Positions 7,867 through 14,273 of a stretch of DNA of 15,104 bases are shown in pieces. Within the stretch, counting starts at the first letter, position 1; each line of letters starts with the position of its first letter. The stretch covers positions 1 to 15,104 of the forward strand of contig JAAZAP010000166.1 of the NCBI GenBank assembly GCA_012514255.1, given 5' to 3'. The notes beneath the pieces were generated by a model. It was not told the DNA's origin, did no database searches, and saw nothing but the letters and a program-made list of their open reading frames with translations. Origin of the DNA: Bacteroidales bacterium (GTDB lineage Bacteria > Bacteroidota > Bacteroidia > Bacteroidales > VadinHA17). The position numbers and the translations under genes are program-made.

Positions 7867-9078
7867 TCATTTCAGGCAATGTCTCGCCAGGTACCCGTTT
7901 GCCTCCCTTATTCCAAGGCTACGTGCCCTGCGCAGATAATAGCAGGCATCATCACTCCTGCCGCTGTTGATGAGAGTAACAGCCAGGTTAAGGTTCACCT
8001 GTCCATTTTCCGGGTCAAGGTCAAGGCTCATGGCATAATCCTCCGCAGCCCTGTCCCATGTGCGTGCAGCGAGCCAGGCATCACCTCGAAGACTGAATGC
8101 TGACGGTTCGCCCGGATGTTTTTCAATATTCTCATTCAGGTAGGGAAGAGCTTCATAAATGGCCCCCTCTTCGGCATAGGTCTTTCCAATCAGCCCAAGT
8201 GCCTCCGTATTGTCAGGATCAATGGAATAATATCTCTGCATCTCCCTTTTGGCCGCCTCACGGTCACCCGACCTGAGCAGCATGCGTGATCTCATCAAGA
8301 GCAGATCAGGTTCCGGGTAATGTGATCTGATGAGCCTGTCATAAAGAGATGCGGCAGCATAGTGGTTTCCCTCCCCTTCCCGGGCAGCAGCAAGGGCCAT
8401 GATCCATTCAGGAGGAACATCTTCCGCTGACGTAAGATCAGCAAGGATGGCTGCTGCCTGACTGTATCTTTCCTGATCCAACAGTATCCGGGCATTGCAG
8501 TACTCAGTGACAGGCATACCGGGGTAGAGGGCGGAGAGTTCAGCATAGGCAGCAGCAGCCTGATCCGGCCTGTTTGCCTTGAGATAATAATCTATCTCCC
8601 AGCTCTTTCTCTCATCAATCCTGTACCAGTCTTTCTTCCACAATCCTCTCCATTCGGGTGTTGCCGATATCTTTCCGAAGATATCATCAAGCAGTATCTC
8701 AGGCTCAGTTCTGCGATGCAAAGACTTAAGGTGTGACTCAAGCAGGGCTACTGCAGTCTTTACATCACCTGTGACGGCTGCACACCGGGCCAGACCATAA
8801 AGACCTGCCCCCTGGCTCAGGCTCTCTGCCTTCATAAAATCACTCTTCGCTGCACCTGTCATTCCGGCCTTGAGGTATATGTCTCCCCTTATGACAAGCA
8901 AAGCCGGATCAGTTTCTGTCTCCTTCAGATCACCAAGTATCATGGCAGCCTTCTCAGCCTCACCCCTCTCTGCAAGTATGACTGACCTGAGCAGGTTGTC
9001 AAAGTATTGCTGTCCTGAGACTATCCGGACAGCCAGCAGAATGACCGTGCACAAGAATATCTTTTTCATTGCTCTCAT
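7867..9078 (-). CDS. Exported tetratricopeptide-repeat protein
   Basis: A 403-aa protein with an N-terminal signal peptide (MRAMKKIFLCTVILLAVRIVSGQQ; basic start, hydrophobic core, likely cleavage near the glycine before QQ). There is no lipobox cysteine, so it is probably periplasmic or peripherally outer-membrane associated. The rest is helical TPR-type repeat, for example ALLVIRGDIYLKAG, ALGLIGKTYAEEGAIYEALPYL, AFSLRGDAWLAARTWDRAAEDY and VNLNLAVTLINSGRSDDACYYL; I estimate seven or eight units, the last four clearest. A less repeat-like insert around 130-165 contains WRGLWKKDWYRIDERKSW. TPR arrays bind proteins or peptides; no catalytic motif is visible. The ATG at 9078 overlaps the stop of the preceding surface-protein gene as ATGA, implying coupled expression. 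An internal ATG at 9069 (MKKIF) could also serve. The exact function is unknown. Confidence 0.88.
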   Translation of the reverse strand: MRAMKKIFLCTVILLAVRIVSGQQYFDNLLRSVILAERGEAEKAAMILGDLKETETDPALLVIRGDIYLKAGMTGAAKSDFMKAESLSQGAGLYGLARCAAVTGDVKTAVALLESHLKSLHRRTEPEILLDDIFGKISATPEWRGLWKKDWYRIDERKSWEIDYYLKANRPDQAAAAYAELSALYPGMPVTEYCNARILLDQERYSQAAAILADLTSAEDVPPEWIMALAAAREGEGNHYAAASLYDRLIRSHYPEPDLLLMRSRMLLRSGDREAAKREMQRYYSIDPDNTEALGLIGKTYAEEGAIYEALPYLNENIEKHPGEPSAFSLRGDAWLAARTWDRAAEDYAMSLDLDPENGQVNLNLAVTLINSGRSDDACYYLRRARSLGIREANGYLARHCLK

Positions 9079-11702
9079 TTCTTTTCCTCAATAATTCCGG
9101 GTCCTGCGCCCTTTTCAGTAATGACATGAATGAAGCCGCTCAGGTGGAACTGCTCCAACCCGCTCAATCTTCGTTCGAACACCTCACAATCATAATAGTA
9201 TACGCCTGTCGGAACCACCTTGCCCTTGTAAGTGCCATCCCAGTTAAGCTTTGGCTCGGTGGTGCTGAAGACAAGCACTCCGGCCCTGTTGAAGAGTCTG
9301 AACTCCACCTGCTCAACCAGTGCCGAGGTCTTTGCCAGGAGCCAGTCATTGAAGCCGTCACCGTTAGGGGTGAAGACGTTGGGTATCTCGTAGAAGTTGC
9401 ATGAGTCAACGCAGATCATGGGTGAGAGAGGGCTCTCATTGCCCAGTGCGTCATAGGCGGAGATGGCATAACAGCCGGCTACGTAGTCCGGCAATGAGTG
9501 TATGTATTTGAGTATATCCCTGTCATCGAAGGAGATCAGCAGTGCGAGCTCCTCCTCGGTTGTCTGTTTGTAATAGAGATTATAACCGGCAACATCTTCA
9601 TAACAGAGCGGATCGGCTATTGTCCAGCGCACCATATTGTACATGCTGTCACACTGTGAATAGACTGTGAGCGCCGGTATGCAGGGAGGCTCATTGTCCA
9701 CCGGCACGGCACAGGTGCGCTGCGACAGATTGACCAGGTCCTTTGGCATGCCTTCTCCCTGGTATCCTCCGCTGGAAACTACATAATAACAATATTCCGT
9801 TCCGTTTTCCAGGTTCGGATCTGTAAATTCCAGCTGGTTGGTATTCCCTACAAGTTGCCAGTTCCCGCCTTCAAGCCGGTAAAAATCATAATTGGTATTT
9901 ATCCATGGCACATTCCTGGCCAGGGTAAAACGCATCTTACGGTCACCGGTAAGCGCAGTAAGAAAGAGTGATGAGGCTATTCCCGGGTCACCTATCAGGA
10001 ATCGGTTGCCGGCTGCGTTATTGTACAGTTCCACCCTGTATATCCAGCCTGTATCCAGGGTATTGATAAGGGTATCAACATATACTGTGTCATTGAGGTC
10101 AGTCGTGGGGAGAGTATTGATCAGCTCCCAGTCAGTTCCAGCCACACCTGTTACGCGGTAGATGAGATACTCATAGGGCCCGTTGGCCGGGATGGTGTCA
10201 AGCTGCCCGGGCTTCTGCCATGCCAGCATGAGAGAGCCGTTGACAGGATGAGTATTTCGGACAGAGACGTTGGTTATCAGCGGTATGCCTGAGATGAGTG
10301 AGGTCACAATCTCATTGGATGGTTTGCTCTCTGTACCGTTGGGATAGACAGCCACAATCCTGTAGGCATATTCCGTGCCCGCATTGAGGCCATTGCCATT
10401 GTTTGTATCAGTGAAGGTTATTGTATTTTGACCTTCGGCATACCCCACCTTGACAAATCCGGCAGCCGGCGGGATACCGTCATAACAGGTGTCAGCAACC
10501 AGTGATGAAGCCCCATTACGTCGGTAGATACTGAATCCTGCAATCTGGTCAGTGTTGTAGGCTGCCCATCCGAGCTGCACGAACTTGCCCATGGGGACGG
10601 CTGAGAGGAGGACCGGAGATGGTCCGAGGACCTTTATGCTCATGTTGTCTATATCAACAAGCTGAAGGTCGTCATTCGAGTCCTCTGCCTTTATAACTAT
10701 ATCGTACGGCTGATGACGTACCGAGCTATGGCAGGGCACCCAGCTGAGCCTTGCCCTGGTCACGCCGGGGCCGGAGGATAGTGTGGTGAAGGTGGCAGGA
10801 CAATCCGTTGCTGTAAAGATACCGGAGGTGGCAAGCAGGGTTACTGAATCGAGGTCGGTATCAGTGGCTGTGATATCAATGGAGACAGTCTCACCGGCCT
10901 CCACACAGAGGTCAGGCAACGGGGATGTCACCGGCGGATTGTTGTCAGTCTCGTAAACCTCTATCTGCATATCCCTTACAACAACACCTATTTTTATGCC
11001 GGCGCGCCATTCCTGTATCTCCATAGCAACATTGTATATACCCAGGGCAGTCGGGGCATCCCACACAAGGTCGCCTGTGATGGAATCAATATAAAAAGCA
11101 TTTGATGCCGGAGGAAGGGTATAGTTAAGTATTGGTTTGCCGTCCTCCTTGGTACATATCGTAAGCTCATAAGAGAGGCTGTCACCGTCAGGGTCAAAGG
11201 CAGCAGGATTGTGGATGAAAATCTGGCCGAGGGCTGCCTTGTCATAGGGCGGGTTAAGCAATATGGGAGTGCTGTTGCGTCCAACCGCTGTATTGACAAT
11301 AAGGATTGTAGATATGGAGAAAACAACATTTACCGAGTTTGGTATATTCTCAACCCCGAGGTTGCGGTTGGGGTCCTGTACCACAATCCTGTATACACCG
11401 GGACCCGGATAGGTATGCTGGGCCACGTATACATTCTTTTTATAGTCATTCGGCAGAAAGGTCTCTGATATTCTTGCGACGTTCGTGATGGAGTTATCAC
11501 CCCACTCCACGTCCAGCGACGGTCTGTCAGCCTTGCTGAGGGTATAGGTGAACGTGGTTACGGTGACCTCAAAAGTAAGGTCTGATATCTGCTTGTATGT
11601 TATCTCTCCGGCACGGTTATGCGTTGCCGTTACCAGTGAGGTCATGGACAGCAGGAATACTGCCATGCAAAAAAGTCGTCTTCTCATCTCATTCCCTTTC
11701 AT
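9075..11702 (-). CDS. Large secreted FN3/Ig-like surface protein with T9SS type B (gliding-associated) C-terminal domain
   Basis: An 875-aa protein exported by Sec (MRRRLFCMAVFLLSMTSLVTA, then mature THNRAGEITY) and probably moved across the outer membrane by the type IX system. The THNRAGEITY opening followed by beta-rich sequence with a PKD-like VEWGDNS strand is familiar from Bacteroidota gliding-associated proteins. Next come cadherin/Ig-like stretches (AAFDPDGDSLSYEL; NNPPVTSPLPDLCVEAGETV from residue 254) and about four fibronectin-III-like domains between roughly 360 and 770 (for example GTEYAYRIVAVYPNG and GTEYCYYVVSS). The C-terminal domain starts near 773: VFTPNGDGFNDW, then FRLFNRAGVLVF, then NWDGTYKGKVVPTGVYYY, the signature of the CHU_C/type B sorting domain. 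It ends with about a dozen residues (GAGPGIIEEKK) beyond the last strand, which is unusual. The ATG at 11702 overlaps the upstream stop (ATGA); ATG 11687 (MRRRLF) is an alternative. Role: an adhesin or scaffold on the cell surface; ligand unknown. Confidence 0.9.
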   Translation of the reverse strand: MKGNEMRRRLFCMAVFLLSMTSLVTATHNRAGEITYKQISDLTFEVTVTTFTYTLSKADRPSLDVEWGDNSITNVARISETFLPNDYKKNVYVAQHTYPGPGVYRIVVQDPNRNLGVENIPNSVNVVFSISTILIVNTAVGRNSTPILLNPPYDKAALGQIFIHNPAAFDPDGDSLSYELTICTKEDGKPILNYTLPPASNAFYIDSITGDLVWDAPTALGIYNVAMEIQEWRAGIKIGVVVRDMQIEVYETDNNPPVTSPLPDLCVEAGETVSIDITATDTDLDSVTLLATSGIFTATDCPATFTTLSSGPGVTRARLSWVPCHSSVRHQPYDIVIKAEDSNDDLQLVDIDNMSIKVLGPSPVLLSAVPMGKFVQLGWAAYNTDQIAGFSIYRRNGASSLVADTCYDGIPPAAGFVKVGYAEGQNTITFTDTNNGNGLNAGTEYAYRIVAVYPNGTESKPSNEIVTSLISGIPLITNVSVRNTHPVNGSLMLAWQKPGQLDTIPANGPYEYLIYRVTGVAGTDWELINTLPTTDLNDTVYVDTLINTLDTGWIYRVELYNNAAGNRFLIGDPGIASSLFLTALTGDRKMRFTLARNVPWINTNYDFYRLEGGNWQLVGNTNQLEFTDPNLENGTEYCYYVVSSGGYQGEGMPKDLVNLSQRTCAVPVDNEPPCIPALTVYSQCDSMYNMVRWTIADPLCYEDVAGYNLYYKQTTEEELALLISFDDRDILKYIHSLPDYVAGCYAISAYDALGNESPLSPMICVDSCNFYEIPNVFTPNGDGFNDWLLAKTSALVEQVEFRLFNRAGVLVFSTTEPKLNWDGTYKGKVVPTGVYYYDCEVFERRLSGLEQFHLSGFIHVITEKGAGPGIIEEKK

Positions 11703-12160
11703 TTCACTTTATAGCTCCTGATAGTATCAATTACCGTGAACCGGTATCCCTCTTCATGCTCACTGAGACTTATAAGCATCATGTTTGCCTGGTCTTCATA
11801 GAGCCTGGTCATAATACGGTTAAGCACCGTCACGCTCCTGATATCTTTATTACCGGTTGCGGTGAGTGTGAAGCGGTGTTCCAGTCCGTCCACCTCAGCG
11901 GTAAGCAGTCGCATCTTAACCGGTACGCCATCCTCCATTATCATTAACCTGTCTGAAATATACTGAAAAAAACACTCCTCCGGACTGCCTGTTATCTCGC
12001 CTCCCCCGCTTTTGCCCAGTTTCATATCAGCCTCGAGGTCATCACTCCAGACCTTGACAAATACTGACCATACTGCGTTCGCTGCATCATACTCAATGCC
12101 TGTCAGTGAGACGTGAACGGGATGCAGAAGAAGCAATATGGAAAGAAAGAGTGTCTTCAT
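11699..12160 (-). CDS. Small exported protein of the DUF6702 type
   Basis: A 153-aa protein beginning with a short hydrophobic signal segment (MKTLFLSILLLL) followed directly by HPVHVSLTGIEYD, then VWSVFVKVWSDDLEADMKL. This HPxHVSxTxIEY opening followed by a (V/I)F.DDLE strand is what I recognise as the Bacteroidota DUF6702 family of small periplasmic or outer-membrane-associated beta-rich proteins of unknown function. The C-terminal half (LEHRFTLTATGNKDIRSVTVLNRIMTRLYEDQANMMLI) matches the family pattern in which a final strand region carries a YEDQxN motif. It lies 28 bp after pyk on the same strand, and its TGA overlaps the ATG of the T9SS surface protein (ATGA). It is therefore probably co-translated with that gene and may help it at the envelope. 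No enzymatic motif is seen. Confidence 0.82.
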   Translation of the reverse strand: MKTLFLSILLLLHPVHVSLTGIEYDAANAVWSVFVKVWSDDLEADMKLGKSGGGEITGSPEECFFQYISDRLMIMEDGVPVKMRLLTAEVDGLEHRFTLTATGNKDIRSVTVLNRIMTRLYEDQANMMLISLSEHEEGYRFTVIDTIRSYKVK

Positions 12161-12188
12161 GCCGGAGCTCTCATTAATACATCAAAAA

Positions 12189-13646
12189 TCAAGCCATCAG
12201 GTCAACCTCGGTTATTCCTGACCTTTCACGCAGGTAATCTATTGTTCCAACCTCTATGAATGAGAATCCCGTTCCCCTCGAGAAGTTACCGGCAAGAACC
12301 ACCACAATATCGTTTTTCCTCAGGGTATGCCTGGTCAGCAACTCCCTGATTGCGGTATGAATGAATTCGTCGGCTGACATCTTTTTTTCCACAAAGACGG
12401 GTATGACTCCGTAGGAGAGGGCCAGTTCGCGCATGGTACTCTGCGAGTAGCAATGAGCAATGACCGGGTTTATGCCCCTGAAGGCAGCCATGTTTTTTAT
12501 TGAGGTGCCGTTGACGGTATCCGCAAGGATGGCTCTTGCCCTGATCCTGATTGAGGTTTTTACTGCCACCTTGGCGAGGTAAGCCGATACGGGCCCGCTG
12601 AGGGAACCTGCCGGCATCTCAATATACTGCTCTTTCTCCTGTTCCACCTCAGCGGCTATTCTGGCCATGGTCCTGACTGCCTCAACAGGATACCTTCCCA
12701 TTGCGGTCTCACCGCTGAGCATGAGCGCATCAGTCTGACTGTATACAGCATTGGCCACATCACTCACTTCTGCCCTGGTGGGCCTCGGATTCTCTATCAT
12801 TGAATGGAGCATCTGTGTGGCCACAATAACCGGTTTGCGTTTCTCAATGCACCTGGCAATGATATTTCGCTGTATCCCCGGGATACGTTCAAAGGGCACC
12901 TCAATGGCCAGGTCTCCCCTCGCAACCATAATACCGTAGGAGTAGTCCATTATCTCCTCCAGGTTGTCAACCCCCTGCTGGTTCTCTATCTTGGATATGA
13001 TCTTGATGTCACTTGACCGCCTGTCAAGGAGCCTCTGAACAGCCAGCACATCCTCCCTGGATCTCACGAACGAATGGGCAATAAACTCAATATCGAGCTC
13101 TACTGCCAGATCAATAAAGGCAAGGTCACGCTCGCTTACGGAGGGGAGGTTGATCCTGACCTGTGGGATGTTTACTGTCTTGCGCGAACCGAGGACACCA
13201 TCGTTCTCAATATTGCCAATAAGGCTCTTCCCCTGCCTGCCGGTGATTTTTATCTCCAGCTCACCATCATCTATCAGGATGAGTGCCCCTGTCGGGATGT
13301 ACATGGCAATATCGGAATAATTGACATTGATAATCTCATGCGTTGTCTTCGCAGCAGGATTGCCTTCCACCCTTACAGTTTCGCCCTTGACAAACTTAAC
13401 CGGCTCATCGCAGACAGTGGTCCTTATCTCCGGACCCTTGGTATCTATAAGAATTGCAATAGAGTCTGAAACGCTCCGTACATTGGCAACGATCTTTCTT
13501 ACGCCGTCAGGATTGAGATGTGCAGAATTTATTCTTACCACGTCCATTCCTGCTTCGTGTAGTTTACGCAGGAAAGCAGTATCGCAGTTCTTGTCTGAGA
13601 TGGTTGCAACTATCTTTGTTCTCTTCTTCAGGAGGCTCTTTACCAT
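12189..13646 (-). CDS. pyk: Pyruvate kinase
   Basis: It transfers phosphate from PEP to ADP, the last step of glycolysis, in the cytoplasm. Evidence over 485 aa: the N-terminal TKIVATISDKN strand, RINSAH (residues 38-43), IDTKGPEIR (Asp68 to Arg75), a beta-barrel B domain with LIDDGELEIKI, the catalytic ISKIEN with Lys219 and Glu221, MVARGDLAIEVP with Asp245 (Mg/Mn ligand), ATQMLHSMIENPRPTRAEVSDVANAV, and DALMLSGETAMG. The C-terminal regulatory domain runs from about 350. Glu73 in GPEIR is the form associated with K+-dependent pyruvate kinases, but the usual NFSH reads NSAH here, replacing a K+-coordinating serine with Ala42; I recall a similar NTAH form in Bacteroides enzymes. The start ATG lies 11 bp after aroQ, so the two are probably one operon. 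Confidence 0.96.
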   Translation of the reverse strand: MVKSLLKKRTKIVATISDKNCDTAFLRKLHEAGMDVVRINSAHLNPDGVRKIVANVRSVSDSIAILIDTKGPEIRTTVCDEPVKFVKGETVRVEGNPAAKTTHEIINVNYSDIAMYIPTGALILIDDGELEIKITGRQGKSLIGNIENDGVLGSRKTVNIPQVRINLPSVSERDLAFIDLAVELDIEFIAHSFVRSREDVLAVQRLLDRRSSDIKIISKIENQQGVDNLEEIMDYSYGIMVARGDLAIEVPFERIPGIQRNIIARCIEKRKPVIVATQMLHSMIENPRPTRAEVSDVANAVYSQTDALMLSGETAMGRYPVEAVRTMARIAAEVEQEKEQYIEMPAGSLSGPVSAYLAKVAVKTSIRIRARAILADTVNGTSIKNMAAFRGINPVIAHCYSQSTMRELALSYGVIPVFVEKKMSADEFIHTAIRELLTRHTLRKNDIVVVLAGNFSRGTGFSFIEVGTIDYLRERSGITEVDLMA

Positions 13647-13657
13647 GTTCTTCCGGA

Positions 13658-14083
13658 TTATTTCAATAATTCAATCAGTGCTTCTGCTGCCAGTCTGTAG
13701 CCATCCGTGCCCAGGCCCATTATTGTGCCATGGCAATAGCGCCCTGTCAGGCTGGTGTGACGAAAATCCTCCCTTGAGAGAAGGTTTGAGATATGAACCT
13801 CGATTACCGGTATGTTTATGGCAGCAATGGCATCAGCAAGTGCCACTGAGGTATGAGTGTATCCGCCGGGATTAATGATCACCCCGTCAGCATATGCACC
13901 TGCAGCCTGAACCATGTTCACGAGCTCACCCTCAATATTTGACTGCGAGAAGGTAAATGTCAGTTGTGGAAAGCGTGTGCGGAGCATGCTTATCACTGCC
14001 TCAAATCCTTCCCGGCCATATATGTCAGGTTCCCTTTTTCCCAGAAGGTTAAGGTTAGGTCCATTGATTATTTCTATCTTCAT
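13658..14083 (-). CDS. aroQ: Type II 3-dehydroquinate dehydratase
   Basis: It converts 3-dehydroquinate to 3-dehydroshikimate, following AroB in the shikimate pathway; the type II enzyme is a dodecamer that works through an enolate intermediate. Evidence over 141 aa: NGPNLNLLGKREPDIYG with Arg17 and catalytic Tyr22, the NPGGYTHTSVAL active-site block with His77, EVHISN with His97 and Asn100, FRHTS, and the closing GTIMGLGTDGY. The length is usual for the family (about 145). The ATG at 14083 puts Tyr22 at the expected distance from the N-terminus. It heads the five-gene minus-strand run and is divergent from xerD across 190 bp, an arrangement I recall from other Bacteroidota. Confidence 0.97.
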   Translation of the reverse strand: MKIEIINGPNLNLLGKREPDIYGREGFEAVISMLRTRFPQLTFTFSQSNIEGELVNMVQAAGAYADGVIINPGGYTHTSVALADAIAAINIPVIEVHISNLLSREDFRHTSLTGRYCHGTIMGLGTDGYRLAAEALIELLK

Positions 14084-14105
14084 ACGCTAACAATTTGCTA
14101 TTCAA

Positions 14106-14119
14106 GGTTACGTGTAACC
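14106..14119. promoter_or_regulatory. Perfect inverted repeat upstream of aroQ, possible operator
   Basis: GGTTAC-GT-GTAACC is a perfect 6-bp inverted repeat 23 bp upstream of the aroQ ATG. On the minus strand its left arm reads into TAACCTTG, one base from the -7 consensus TAnnTTTG, so a bound regulator could cover the aroQ promoter. No -33 TTTG was found at the right distance. The regulatory role is inferred. Confidence 0.35.
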
Positions 14120-14147
14120 CGCCTGTTCATATGGCTTTTCCTGTGTT

Positions 14148-14194
14148 GGAACCAGAAATGGGTTTCATACCCTGAACTGGCTTCCGCTTTTTTT
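14148..14194 (+). terminator. Terminator-like hairpin with T7 tract in the xerD leader
   Basis: GGAACCAG (14148-14155) pairs with CTGG-C-TTCC (14177-14185, one bulged C). An inner stem GGGT (14160-14163) / ACCC (14169-14172) closes the loop. Two bases after the stem comes a run of seven T (14188-14194). This is the layout of an intrinsic terminator on the plus strand, yet no plus-strand gene lies upstream, so it may attenuate xerD or end a short leader transcript. Confidence 0.45.
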
Positions 14195-14246
14195 GCTGTG
14201 AGTACAAAAATAAAGAAACGAGCGGATTTCAGACCTTAATAAGATA

Positions 14247-14254
14247 TAACTTTA
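14247..14254 (+). promoter_or_regulatory. Candidate -7 promoter box for xerD
   Basis: TAACTTTA differs from the Bacteroidota TAnnTTTG box only at the last base and lies 19 bp before the xerD ATG, downstream of the terminator-like hairpin. The nearest -33-like TTTC (14227-14230) is 16 bp away, closer than the usual 19-21, so the call is tentative. Confidence 0.28.
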
Positions 14255-14273
14255 GAGCCGGCAGAATGATCAG

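Noticed and set aside
9075..11702. Internal repeats in the surface-protein gene as a CRISPR or tandem DNA repeat
   Set aside because: The repeats are at the protein-fold level (FN3-like domains) and too divergent to show as DNA repeats.
11597..11947. A 116-codon plus-strand open frame across the DUF6702 / surface-protein junction
   Set aside because: It overlaps the ATGA junction of two well-supported genes on the minus strand and has no signal or domain.
13321..13875. A 184-codon open frame on the plus strand spanning the start of pyk and the end of aroQ
   Set aside because: Both overlapped genes are firmly identified on the other strand, and the frame looks like a by-product of their codon usage.
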